Below are positions 8,206 to 15,947 of a stretch of DNA of 43,196 bases, piece after piece. Source of the stretch: a marine gamma proteobacterium HTCC2089. Lineage in GTDB: Bacteria; Pseudomonadota; Gammaproteobacteria; Pseudomonadales; Azotimanducaceae. The stretch lies in contig CAJJDH010000003.1 of assembly GCA_905182905.1 (NCBI GenBank), forward strand, positions 1 to 43,196. Reading direction: 5' to 3'. Position 1 is the stretch's first letter, and the number at the start of each line of letters is the position of its first letter. The notes beneath the pieces are model-generated. The model was not told the DNA's origin and did not search any database. It was given only the letters and a program-made list of their open reading frames with translations. The position numbers were made by a program, and so were the translations under genes.

Positions 8206-9243
8206 CTAGCTGGTAGGTTTGAAAATTTTCGCCACATAAAAACCATCCCAAGGACCAGCGGGTAACATGCGCAAAGTCAGAGCCAAATCCTCATTCAGCC
8301 CCTTGCCCTGCCACCGGGTGAGCCCAGACATTGAGTTAGGCGGATACACTGTAATAGGTAATATCTGCGCAGCAGTTTTCTTCATTAAAGATGCCACCAC
8401 CAACTCATTTTCCTCTGGCGCAAAACTACAGGTGCAATACAGCAGAGTACCGCCAGGTTTCAGCGCGGCGTAGGCCGAACGAATTAGGCTCTTTTGTTTA
8501 CGCTGAGTTTCCTTAACCTTGCGCGGACTCCAATGCTGATAAGTGCTGGGGTCTAACCAACTCATGCGCGACTCAGAAGAACAGGGAGCGTCCAACAAAA
8601 CACGATCAAAGCGTTCGGGAACCGCCCTACCAACACTGCGTCCATCACGCTGGTAAAAGTCTACGTTACTTACACCACAGCGCTGCAAATTTGCCTGCAT
8701 ACGAAAAAATCGACCGCGAATAGGTTCCACCGCTGCGACCCGACCTGTATTGCGCATACGTGCAGCAATAGCCAAAGTTTTGCCTCCGGGAGCCGCGGCT
8801 AAATCCAAAATCTCTTCGTCTTGCTGGGGGTCGAGTATTGAAACAGCAAAATAGCTAGCTGGGTTTTGAATATAAATTTGCCCACTTTCGGCACTAGTAT
8901 GCTGAGAGATACCGGCACCTCGCGCCACTGAGTACAAATCAGGCAGCAGGGGTATAGGTTCACCCAACGAGCCACCTAAATGTTCTTTTAGCGAGGCGAT
9001 GAGTAGCGTCTTGTCCCGTGCAGTTGGTATCTGTAGGTCATTCAACCAATAACTTGAAGCGGTTTTTTGTCCCAATTCGGTAACAATTCTATTCGCTTCA
9101 TCGAACGCAAAAACCGCTTCAAGACGCTGGCAAAAATCTTCAGCAAACTGAAAGTCATCCGGCAACTGCGCTACTAATTCTGGGTTGGCGGGGTGCACTG
9201 CAAATTTATCTGCTTTCGCCACCTTTTTGATTGCTTTCGCCAC
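8206..9243 (-). CDS. RsmB/NOP family RNA m5C methyltransferase
   Basis: A 345-residue NOL1/NOP2/Sun-family SAM methyltransferase that would convert cytosine to 5-methylcytosine in rRNA or tRNA. The SAM-binding motif LDLAAAPGGKT is near residue 145. The two family cysteines are C221 in DAPCSS (motif IV) and C272 in CTCSFAPEENE (motif VI). It is shorter than RsmB and RsmF (about 430-480): it lacks the RsmB NusB-like domain and the long RsmF C-terminal part, so the target base cannot be assigned. The start is GTG at 9243. A 12-nt direct repeat (GTGGCGAAAGCA) at the very 5' end of the gene offers a second in-frame GTG eight codons later. Confidence 0.86.
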   Translation of the reverse strand: MAKAIKKVAKADKFAVHPANPELVAQLPDDFQFAEDFCQRLEAVFAFDEANRIVTELGQKTASSYWLNDLQIPTARDKTLLIASLKEHLGGSLGEPIPLLPDLYSVARGAGISQHTSAESGQIYIQNPASYFAVSILDPQQDEEILDLAAAPGGKTLAIAARMRNTGRVAAVEPIRGRFFRMQANLQRCGVSNVDFYQRDGRSVGRAVPERFDRVLLDAPCSSESRMSWLDPSTYQHWSPRKVKETQRKQKSLIRSAYAALKPGGTLLYCTCSFAPEENELVVASLMKKTAAQILPITVYPPNSMSGLTRWQGKGLNEDLALTLRMLPAGPWDGFYVAKIFKPTS

Positions 9244-9397
9244 TGGGTGAAATCTCTCTATTACATTCGCTTGGCGCTATTTGGAAAAATAAACAACCAA
9301 AAATGGATAGCACCAGAACTTTCCGCAGCGGTACTATTACTCAAAGTATAAGGTGTCCAAACACCAGTTCGTATCATTATTCACAGGAGTCGCTGTC

Positions 9398-10066
9398 TTG
9401 AAACTCGCAAAACCAGCTTTAGATGTTGGACTGTACACCAATCAATTGGACTCCAGCTTGGCATTTTGGCAAGACCAAGTTGGCCTCACCTACAGCGAAA
9501 TGTTGCCGCTGGGCGGCGGCGCTCGCCAACACCGTCACGCCATTGGCGATAGTGTATTGAAAGTGAATCACAGCCGTCATGCACTAGAAACTGGCGACAG
9601 TGGTTTGAGCAAGTTGAGTATCTACAGTGCCGTGGTTGAAGAACCCGCTCAACTTTTAGACCCGGACGGTAACGACATAGACCTTTGCCCAATGACGGCG
9701 CAGTGTCCGAATTTATCACTTACCTTAGCGGTCACCGACTTGGCGCGCAGCCAAGAATTTTACGCGCAAACCTTAGGGCTAGCCCAAGACGCTGAAGGCG
9801 GATTCCGCGTCGGCTCATCACAGATACTACTAACCCAAGGCAACAGCTTAGGCGTAATACCGCAAAAAGCGTTGGGGCTACGTTATATGACGTTGCAAAT
9901 TTTTGATGTGGTTGCAGAGCACGCCCATGTCATAAATAACGGCGGTAGCGAAGGTATGGCACCTGTGCGCTTGGGTGAAGTGGCGTTTATCAGCTTTGTT
10001 CGCGACCCAGATGGTAACTGGATAGAACTCAGCCAAAGAAAATCCATTACAGGATCACTCGCTTAA
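9398..10066 (+). CDS. Two-domain VOC (glyoxalase/bleomycin resistance) family protein
   Basis: Two vicinal-oxygen-chelate modules in tandem: about residues 4-95 (VGLYTNQLDSSLAFWQDQVGL) and 105-215 (LTLAVTDLARSQEFYAQTLGL, ending FVRDPDGNWIELSQ). I prefer the TTG at 9398, because AGGAG at 9385-9389 sits 8 nt before it and the protein then begins right at the first VOC strand. A GTG at 9353 would add 15 residues. Tandem VOC proteins include glyoxalase I-like enzymes and extradiol dioxygenases. The second module ends with the typical DPDGNWIE metal-ligand glutamate. The substrate is unknown. It is divergent from the RNA methyltransferase gene. Confidence 0.8.
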   Translation: MKLAKPALDVGLYTNQLDSSLAFWQDQVGLTYSEMLPLGGGARQHRHAIGDSVLKVNHSRHALETGDSGLSKLSIYSAVVEEPAQLLDPDGNDIDLCPMTAQCPNLSLTLAVTDLARSQEFYAQTLGLAQDAEGGFRVGSSQILLTQGNSLGVIPQKALGLRYMTLQIFDVVAEHAHVINNGGSEGMAPVRLGEVAFISFVRDPDGNWIELSQRKSITGSLA

Positions 10067-10105
10067 CCAGCAAAAGGCACCATCAGGCGCTTTGTGACCT
10101 GGATA

Positions 10106-10138
10106 AGCTATACTCTCTGGGGTCCAGCAGGTATAGCT
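10106..10138. repeat. Nested inverted repeat between the VOC gene and a small membrane protein gene
   Basis: AGCTATAC (10106-10113) pairs perfectly with GTATAGCT (10131-10138). Inside it CTGG (10117-10120) pairs with CCAG (10124-10127) around GGT, leaving a symmetric 3-by-3 internal loop. There is no T-run after it, so it does not look like a terminator. It sits in the 156-nt gap and may be an RNA structure, a protein-binding palindrome or a dispersed element. I found no second copy in the window. Confidence 0.5.
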
Positions 10139-10222
10139 GCACACACCCTTGGACAATTTGTAACAATTGCTCAATCTACTGTTAGATCGAGCACCTCAAG
10201 AAAATAATATTGGAGACAATCG

Positions 10223-10429
10223 ATGGGCTTTTTCGCATTTCTACTGCTGGCAGTTATCGCTTACTTAATTTGGCGTATCAGCGATCAACTGCCAGACATC
10301 TTGTTTAGGTTGAGTGAAATACAAAAAGATATCGCCGAGATAAACAGACGCGGCGCTGTACAACCTACAGAAGAGAAAAAACCTGCAAGCCGTCAAAGGA
10401 AAAAGCCAGCCGCCGAAAGTGACGGCTAA
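10223..10429 (+). CDS. Small single-pass membrane protein, unknown function
   Basis: A 68-residue protein with one N-terminal membrane segment (FFAFLLLAVIAYLIWRI, about residues 3-19). An amphipathic stretch follows (QLPDILFRLSEIQKDIAEIN), then a Lys/Arg-rich tail. The start has a clear site, TTGGAGACAATCG, before the ATG. It lies 14 nt upstream of another membrane protein with a helical domain, so the two may form one transcription unit. I do not recognise a named family. The anchor-plus-short-coil shape suggests a scaffold or regulator at the inner membrane, which is inference only. Confidence 0.6.
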   Translation: MGFFAFLLLAVIAYLIWRISDQLPDILFRLSEIQKDIAEINRRGAVQPTEEKKPASRQRKKPAAESDG

Positions 10430-10443
10430 CTGGCGCACCCGTA

Positions 10444-11253
10444 ATGCAAAGTAATAATGAGCAGTCCACCGGAGTCCATACCAAGGACAGCAAAGCTCTC
10501 GATTGGCGAGTTCGCTTTGGGCTTACAATCACCGCTGCTTGGATATTTTTAGGCGCAAGCTATATCACTACCCAAGTAGGTTGGGGAGGATTTTCACGAC
10601 TCCCAGCGGAGCAATTGGGTAGCTTCTTAGAGGGCGCGTTTGCACCTCTAGCCTTTCTTTGGCTGGTTATAGGCTACTTTTTGCAACAAAAAGAACTCGA
10701 GCAAAATACCCAAGCACTACAAGCTCAAGCGCTGCAAATTGGGCGCACCGCAGAACAAGCCATTATTCAATCTGAAAAATTAGCCGCCAGTGAATTACAC
10801 GCGCGACAAGAGGCGTTTTTGCAAATTTCTCAACTGGTCCGCGCACAACTTGGTGCCATCGCAGGACTACTCTATATCTCCAGCCACGGTGATTCAGAAG
10901 ACGGAACAGTAGACCCGGAAGAAGTGACTGAACTCTTTTCCGAACAGAGCAACGGCGATATAGACTTGTTCACTCGGCGACTGCTACAAAGCATTATTGT
11001 CATCACAGATGAAAATGATCGCTTCGAACTGTTTTACGGCACTGTCATTCGCGCCCGCCACAGCAATCATTTTCTCTTCGCATTTGAGCGATTGATGGAA
11101 AACGTAAAAGACGTAGATCCACAAGGCATATTGGAAGATGCGTTAATTTCAAGTGCTAACGGGTTACTCTACGCGAGAATGAAATCCTACCAAAGCAAGG
11201 CACCGGAGGAGTGGTCAAACCATCACAAGACAGGAATTCGTATCAACATTTAG
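10444..11253 (+). CDS. Two-TM membrane protein with coiled-coil/cytoplasmic domain, unknown
   Basis: A 269-residue protein I cannot name. Two membrane helices are visible (about 27-46, FGLTITAAWIFLGASYITTQ, and about 63-80, FAPLAFLWLVIGYFL). A coiled-coil region follows (QQKELEQNTQALQAQALQIG and onward, about 82-120), then a mostly helical acidic domain with FELFYGTVIRARHSNHFLFAFERL. The hydrophobic pair, then coil, then soluble domain resembles uncharacterised sensor-like or phage-exclusion-like membrane proteins, but I see no catalytic motif. It lies between the 68-residue membrane protein (14 nt) and the MBL-fold hydrolase (10 nt), so an operon is likely. Confidence 0.65.
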   Translation: MQSNNEQSTGVHTKDSKALDWRVRFGLTITAAWIFLGASYITTQVGWGGFSRLPAEQLGSFLEGAFAPLAFLWLVIGYFLQQKELEQNTQALQAQALQIGRTAEQAIIQSEKLAASELHARQEAFLQISQLVRAQLGAIAGLLYISSHGDSEDGTVDPEEVTELFSEQSNGDIDLFTRRLLQSIIVITDENDRFELFYGTVIRARHSNHFLFAFERLMENVKDVDPQGILEDALISSANGLLYARMKSYQSKAPEEWSNHHKTGIRINI

Positions 11254-11263
11254 GAAGCAAACT

Positions 11264-12148
11264 ATGCAAACTGTGCAAACTCTCATCAAGACAGCATTAT
11301 TTTTCATCCCTATCACTGCTCTGAGTATTAGCAATATTTGGGCAGCAGACCGTTTTGCCAGCGTCGAAGTTAAAGCCCAAATGATCAGTGACAGCGTGCT
11401 CATGCTCACAGGCTCCGGCGGCAATATTGGCGTATCTATTGGTCCAGACGGTACTCTTATTATTGACGACCAGTTCGCGCCGTTGGCTGAAAAAATCCAA
11501 GCCGCATTAGTTACTCTTGGTGGCGATCGACCACGACTAATCTTGAACACTCACTTCCACGGCGACCATACCGGTAGCAACCCAAATTTTGGCTCCAGTG
11601 GAGCGATAATAGCTCACGATAATGTGCGGGTGCGCCTCGCCAACCAAGACAACTTCGCACCCAGTGGCTTACCGGTAATTACCTTTGCTGACCAGCTCAC
11701 CATTCATTTTAATGGCGACGAGTTAGCGGTAATTCACCTGCCTAACGGCCACACAGACGGCGACAGTGTGGTGTGGTTTAAACAAGCTAACGTCATGCAC
11801 ATGGGCGATCACTTCTTTAACGGCGCATTCCCTTACATCGACATAGGCAGCGGGGGCAGCGTGGCGGGAGTAATCCGTAACCTTGAGCAAGTTATCCAAA
11901 TGGTTCCAGCGGACATTCAGATCATTCCAGGGCACGGACCAATGGCGAGTGTCGCGGACTTAAGCACAAGCCTAGCGACAATCAAAAAAACGCAAAAGAT
12001 AATTCAGCAAGGCCAGCAATCCGGTTTGTCTGACAGCGAAATTGAGGCCGAACTCAGTGCTTACGCAAGCTGGGGCAAGGGATTTATCAATACATCGCGT
12101 TGGATCAATATTATTAAGAGCGACATGGAACAAAATGTCAGTAGATAA
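11264..12148 (+). CDS. Exported MBL-fold metallo-hydrolase
   Basis: A 294-residue metallo-beta-lactamase-fold protein with a Sec-type signal peptide (LIKTALFFIPITALSISNIWA, cleavage probably after the WAA near residue 29). The zinc motif HFHGDHTG supplies H97, H99, D101 and H102, with H163 in NGHTDGD. The later HMGDHFF and IIPGHGP blocks complete the two-metal site. This arrangement resembles periplasmic MBL hydrolases found beside PQQ or oxidised-metabolite pathways more than true beta-lactamases, and the sequence does not identify the substrate. It starts 10 nt after the two-TM protein, and the next gene overlaps its end by 14 nt. Confidence 0.85.
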   Translation: MQTVQTLIKTALFFIPITALSISNIWAADRFASVEVKAQMISDSVLMLTGSGGNIGVSIGPDGTLIIDDQFAPLAEKIQAALVTLGGDRPRLILNTHFHGDHTGSNPNFGSSGAIIAHDNVRVRLANQDNFAPSGLPVITFADQLTIHFNGDELAVIHLPNGHTDGDSVVWFKQANVMHMGDHFFNGAFPYIDIGSGGSVAGVIRNLEQVIQMVPADIQIIPGHGPMASVADLSTSLATIKKTQKIIQQGQQSGLSDSEIEAELSAYASWGKGFINTSRWINIIKSDMEQNVSR

Positions 12149-12770
12149 CCCTTCGAATAAACTGCCTATTGAACCACCAATAAACGCAGACCCAATTCTG
12201 CGTTTCCACGCAGATCGTCAGCTGGCTCGAGACGCTGGAGATCCAATGGCACATGTCTGCGTGCTTGCCACAGTTGATGCCGAAGGTTGCCCCCAAGCAC
12301 GTACACTAGTGCTAAGAAATGTGGAACTTAATGACACTCAAGCGCTGGCAATATTCATAAATGCCAGCAGCCCAAAATGGGCAGAATTCGCGAACAGCAG
12401 CACCGTGTCCATACAGACATATTGGCCAAGTATTGAAATCCAGTACCGGATGCAGGTCGACACAACGCCACTAGATGCGGAAATAGTCGCGCAAAGCTGG
12501 CAGTTTAGACCCGATGCGCCAAAGAAAATGGATTGGTTGTATCAGCAACACGCACAAAGTACGGTGATTGGGGATAGGTCGGCATTGCTTGGCGAATTAG
12601 AACAGCTAACCACACCAGAGCCACTTATTGCTCCAGACGCCGCAAAGGGACTGCTTATTCAACCGGTGGAAATAGAGCGGTTAGATTTGACCCAAAGCAA
12701 TGGTGTGCATGACCGAACATTGTATAAATTTGTTGAGGGGAATTGGGTTAGCTCGGTCTTGGTCCCCTAG
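12135..12770 (+). CDS. Pyridoxamine 5'-phosphate oxidase family flavoprotein (PdxH-like, diverged)
   Basis: A 211-residue split-barrel FMN-binding protein. It shows MAHVCVLATVDAEGCPQARTLVLRNV, then SSPKWAEFANSSTVSIQTYW, and a C terminus ending VHDRTLYKFVEGNWVSSVLVP, which lines up along its full length with PdxH. Two active-site blocks differ. The WGGFRV segment of PdxH is replaced by AAKGLLI, and the RLHDR motif reads GVHDR (G190-R194), losing the pyridoxal-phosphate-contacting arginine. It may be a paralogue with another substrate. I took ATG 12135, which overlaps the MBL gene by 14 nt. A start at 12042 would overlap it by over 100 nt. Confidence 0.72.
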   Translation: MSVDNPSNKLPIEPPINADPILRFHADRQLARDAGDPMAHVCVLATVDAEGCPQARTLVLRNVELNDTQALAIFINASSPKWAEFANSSTVSIQTYWPSIEIQYRMQVDTTPLDAEIVAQSWQFRPDAPKKMDWLYQQHAQSTVIGDRSALLGELEQLTTPEPLIAPDAAKGLLIQPVEIERLDLTQSNGVHDRTLYKFVEGNWVSSVLVP

Positions 12771-12822
12771 TAGACAGAGGCTTAATACTTAGGGCTCACT
12801 TTATTGCACAGCTCAAGTGAAA

Positions 12823-13764
12823 CTAGAACTTAAGGTCATCTAACTCAGCGGTGACAATGCCTCTAAGATTGCTGAAGCAGGTGGTTTTAGCCACTTCAAT
12901 AAACCCAGATATAAACGGCGCATCGGCTTGATCACTGCGCACGGCGCCATACAGAGTTGGCCATACACCCTCTTCACCTAACGAGCGCACTTCAACATAG
13001 TCGTTTTCCAAATACTCGTGCAATGCCCAGTTAGGCAAACATGTCACACCCCGGCCACTGGCAACCAATTGAATAATCATAGTGGTAAGCTCAGCATGAC
13101 GAATCCGTTTAGGCTCAACGCCGGCTAAATCCAGAAAACTCGTAAACAGATCGAGGCGGTCACGATCAACAGGGTAGGAAATTACCACTTCCTCAGCCAA
13201 ATCATTAGGCTCAATCCAAGGTTTCTGACCAAGCTCATGACCCTTAGCAACCGCCAGCTGTGCCTCATAACTAAACAGCGGAAAGTAGTGAATACCCGCT
13301 TCATTGACTGGATCAGCGGTGATGACTAAATCTAAATCACCCCGCGCCAGCGCTGGTAAAGGTGCAAAGTGAAAACCACTGGCAATATCTAACTCCACAT
13401 CCGACCAATCGTCACGATAGGCGTCAATGGCAGGCAACAGCCACTCAAAGCAACTGTGACATTCAATAGCCATAAATATTCGCCCAGACTCACCGCCAGC
13501 CAAACGCTGTAAATCAAGTTCGGCACTGTGCACTCGAGGCAGCACCTCATCAGCGAGTTTCAGCAATCGATTGCCAGCGCTAGCAAAGCGTACCGGGCGA
13601 GTCTTGCGCACAAACAACGCGCAACCAATACGTGTCTCAAGCTCCTTTATTTGGTGTGATAAGGCAGACGGCGTTAGGTACACGCGCTCAGCCGCCTCCA
13701 CCAAACTGCCGGTATCACGTAATGCCACTAGAGTTCTTAAATGGCGGATTTCAACTTGAGACAT
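12823..13764 (-). CDS. metR: LysR-family methionine regulator MetR
   Basis: A 313-residue LysR-type regulator. The winged helix-turn-helix spans about residues 1-60 (SLVEAAERVYLTPSALSHQI). The effector domain has the MetR-specific stretches AIECHSCFEWLLPA, RGDLDLVITADP and LVASGRGVTCLPNW. These are so close to E. coli MetR that the assignment is firm. MetR binds homocysteine and activates met genes such as metE and metH. No metE or metF is adjacent here, so it acts at a distance. It is transcribed divergently from the glycosyltransferase gene, with a near-consensus MetR box upstream that suggests autoregulation. Confidence 0.9.
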   Translation of the reverse strand: MSQVEIRHLRTLVALRDTGSLVEAAERVYLTPSALSHQIKELETRIGCALFVRKTRPVRFASAGNRLLKLADEVLPRVHSAELDLQRLAGGESGRIFMAIECHSCFEWLLPAIDAYRDDWSDVELDIASGFHFAPLPALARGDLDLVITADPVNEAGIHYFPLFSYEAQLAVAKGHELGQKPWIEPNDLAEEVVISYPVDRDRLDLFTSFLDLAGVEPKRIRHAELTTMIIQLVASGRGVTCLPNWALHEYLENDYVEVRSLGEEGVWPTLYGAVRSDQADAPFISGFIEVAKTTCFSNLRGIVTAELDDLKF

Positions 13765-13788
13765 GAATATTGCTCACTAAAAATATTC
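13765..13788. promoter_or_regulatory. Inverted repeat at the metR start codon
   Basis: GAATATT (13765-13771) and AATATTC (13782-13788) are a perfect 7-bp inverted repeat with a 10-nt spacer, touching the metR ATG. Its position would let a bound protein or an mRNA hairpin interfere with metR initiation. It does not fit the MetR consensus spacing. Confidence 0.45.
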
Positions 13789-13794
13789 TCATCT

Positions 13795-13807
13795 TGCATT
13801 CTATTCA
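13795..13807 (-). promoter_or_regulatory. Candidate MetR operator upstream of metR
   Basis: Read on the minus strand the site is TGAATAGAATGCA, which matches the MetR consensus TGAA-N5-TTCA in seven of eight fixed bases. It lies 31-43 bp upstream of the metR start. MetR represses its own promoter in enteric bacteria, which is the role inferred here. Confidence 0.5.
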
Positions 13808-13929
13808 TGTTTAAGCCGTAAGTCACGGGGCCGGCGGTTTTGGTAATGTGTACAGACTCAGGTAAGCGCCTCTACCCCCATTCCCGCCGGTGCATTAGAC
13901 TGCGCTCTCACGCGGACTGGAAGCATAAG

Positions 13930-15201
13930 TTGGAAAATAGGGATCGGCCGCTGCATTCGGATGTATCCGCACAGCCTTTACGCATTGCGCTCTTGGGTTA
14001 TCGCAGCAATCCATTCAGTGGTGGTCAAGGCGTGTACTTGAAATATCTATCCCAGGCGCTCACTGAACTTGGGCATCATGTAGATGTGATTTCTGGCGAA
14101 CCTTACCCCGATCTTGATCCGCGGGTTGGGTTAATTAAGTTGCCCGGCCTTAACCTTTACGCACACAAGCGCCCTTCTCGAGCCTTAAGCCTACGCCAGT
14201 TCTTTCAGCCTACTGACTTTTTTGAATGGCTGTCGTTTCTATCTGGTGGGTTCCCAGAGCCTTATACGTTCGGCCGGCGCTTAGTCAGCTACTTGAAATC
14301 AGAACAACCTCAATACGACATCATCCACGACAACCAAAGTCTCTGCACAGGCCTGCTCAAGAGCGCAAAGTTGGGGTATACAGTTGTCACGACTATCCAC
14401 CACCCTATTACCTTTGATCGCGACATTGCGCTGGCAAATACACCGGATTGGGGCATGCGCCTGCTTGTGCGCCGTTGGTACAATTTTTTGAATATGCAAA
14501 TGAAAGTAGCTCGCAACGTGAAACATATAGTTACCGTTAGTGAAAATTCGAAAATTGATATTGCTGCGGACTTTGGCGTTAATCCCAGTCAACTGACCGT
14601 GGTTTACAACGGAATCGACTGCAATACCTTTAGACCGCAGTCTGATATTGAGCGCCTTCCTTTCAACCTCATCACTACAGCCAGCGCAGATCAGCCGCTA
14701 AAAGGCACTCAACACTTAATCCCGGCTTTTGCTGAGTTAGTAGAAGAGTTTCCAAAGCTCAAACTGACGTTTATCGGTGCGCCAAAACCCGGCGGCCATA
14801 CAGAACAAAGTATTAAGACCCTGGGCTTAGAAGAGCGAATTGAGTTTCTCCACGGCATTTCTACTCAGCGTATTGTCGAGCTTTATGCTAGCGCCGCAAT
14901 TGCCATTGTGCCTTCTGAGTACGAGGGCTTTGGCTTCCCTGCGGGAGAGGCCATGGCTTGTGGTGTACCAGTAGTGTCAACTGACGGTGGCGCACTACCG
15001 GAAGTTGTCGGTGATGCTGGAATAATTGTGCCGAGTAAAAACCCTCAGGCACTAGCAGCAGGCATCCGCAGCCTACTCTTAGATCAGGAGCGCAGAGAAG
15101 CCTTAAGCCTCGCGGGCAGGGCGCGTATACTCAACGAATTCAATTGGTCTAATGTTGCGTTACAAATGACCGATTTTTATACAAAGGCAATGTGCTCATG
15201 A
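13930..15201 (+). CDS. Glycosyltransferase family 4
   Basis: A GT-B glycosyltransferase of the GT4 type. The N-terminal Rossmann domain opens with LRIALLGYRSNPFSGGQGVYL. The C-terminal nucleotide-sugar domain contains EYEGFGFPAGEAMACGVPVVS, the retaining-GT E-x7-E motif, and TDGGALPEVVGDAG. I place the start at TTG 13930 behind GGAAG (423 residues). A TTG at 13840 would add 30 Arg/Cys-rich residues that do not look coding and would cover part of the metR control region. The stop overlaps the next ATG (ATGA), so it is translationally coupled to a methyltransferase. The donor and acceptor are not known. No membrane segment is visible. Confidence 0.85.
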   Translation: MENRDRPLHSDVSAQPLRIALLGYRSNPFSGGQGVYLKYLSQALTELGHHVDVISGEPYPDLDPRVGLIKLPGLNLYAHKRPSRALSLRQFFQPTDFFEWLSFLSGGFPEPYTFGRRLVSYLKSEQPQYDIIHDNQSLCTGLLKSAKLGYTVVTTIHHPITFDRDIALANTPDWGMRLLVRRWYNFLNMQMKVARNVKHIVTVSENSKIDIAADFGVNPSQLTVVYNGIDCNTFRPQSDIERLPFNLITTASADQPLKGTQHLIPAFAELVEEFPKLKLTFIGAPKPGGHTEQSIKTLGLEERIEFLHGISTQRIVELYASAAIAIVPSEYEGFGFPAGEAMACGVPVVSTDGGALPEVVGDAGIIVPSKNPQALAAGIRSLLLDQERREALSLAGRARILNEFNWSNVALQMTDFYTKAMCS

Positions 15202-15929
15202 GTTTGGAGACCATCAATATAGATCGTTTAGGGCTTCGACCCGGCGATAAACTACTGGATCTAGGATGTGGCGAGGGACGTCACAGCATCAGTACATTTT
15301 TACAGGCCGATATCCACGTTGTGGGTTTGGATCTTAGTGCTAAAGACTTAGCCACAGCAAAACAACGCCTCTCTGACTTTGTTATAGACAAAGACAAAAT
15401 TGATCATTGTTCCTTTATCCGCGCCAGCGGTTTTACCCTGCCCTTTGCGGATGACAGCTTTGATCAAGTCATTTGCTCGGAAGTTCTAGAACATATTGTT
15501 GAATATGAAAAAGTGCTTACTGAAATTAAACGGGTACTCAAACCTAGTGGTATTTTCGCGGTGAGCGTACCGCGCTACCTGCCTGAGTGGGTTTGTTGGC
15601 AGCTGAGTGATGGCTACCACGAAGTTGAAGGCGGTCATGTCCGTATATTCAAGAGCAATGTATTGAAAAATCAAATCGCTAATACATCTATGCATTTCAT
15701 GGACCGACACTGGGCCCATAGCTTGCATGTGCCTTATTGGTGGTTACGCTGTTTGTTCTGGCGCAGAGATGAAAATAAATCGCCTGAAGAAGCGCATTGG
15801 TTAGTGCGTCAGTACCACCGCTTTTTAGTTTGGGACCTAATGCAAAAACCTAAACTCACCCAAGTACTAGATCAGCTACTCAACCCGCTAATGGGTAAGA
15901 GTGTTGTAATGTATTTCCGCAACAACTAG
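15198..15929 (+). CDS. Class I SAM-dependent methyltransferase (Methyltransf_11 type)
   Basis: A 243-residue Rossmann methyltransferase. Motif I is LLDLGCGEGRHS near residue 20. A motif-III-like acidic position follows in VGLDLSAKDL, and the post-I block is VICSEVLEHIVEYEKVLTEIKRVLKPSG, the UbiE/COQ5-like signature. The C-terminal third is Trp-rich (HWAHSLHVPYWWLRCLFW) and may bind a lipid or membrane, since aromatic clusters of this kind are common in lipid-modifying enzymes. I chose ATG 15198 over GTG 15192 because of the ATGA overlap with the glycosyltransferase stop. It is followed 18 nt later by the toroid protein. The substrate is unknown. Confidence 0.82.
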   Translation: MSLETINIDRLGLRPGDKLLDLGCGEGRHSISTFLQADIHVVGLDLSAKDLATAKQRLSDFVIDKDKIDHCSFIRASGFTLPFADDSFDQVICSEVLEHIVEYEKVLTEIKRVLKPSGIFAVSVPRYLPEWVCWQLSDGYHEVEGGHVRIFKSNVLKNQIANTSMHFMDRHWAHSLHVPYWWLRCLFWRRDENKSPEEAHWLVRQYHRFLVWDLMQKPKLTQVLDQLLNPLMGKSVVMYFRNN

Positions 15930-15947
15930 TGCATTAACAACCATTAG

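Noticed and set aside
12042-12134. Long start of the PNPOx-like gene
   Set aside because: It overlaps the MBL hydrolase by over 100 nt and the added residues do not resemble the family.
11264-12148. Class B beta-lactamase (antibiotic resistance)
   Set aside because: The fold and zinc motif are shared by many hydrolases; the later blocks fit a general periplasmic MBL hydrolase better.
13840-13929. Thirty extra N-terminal residues on the glycosyltransferase
   Set aside because: They are Arg/Cys-rich, atypical of the family, and overlap the metR control region.
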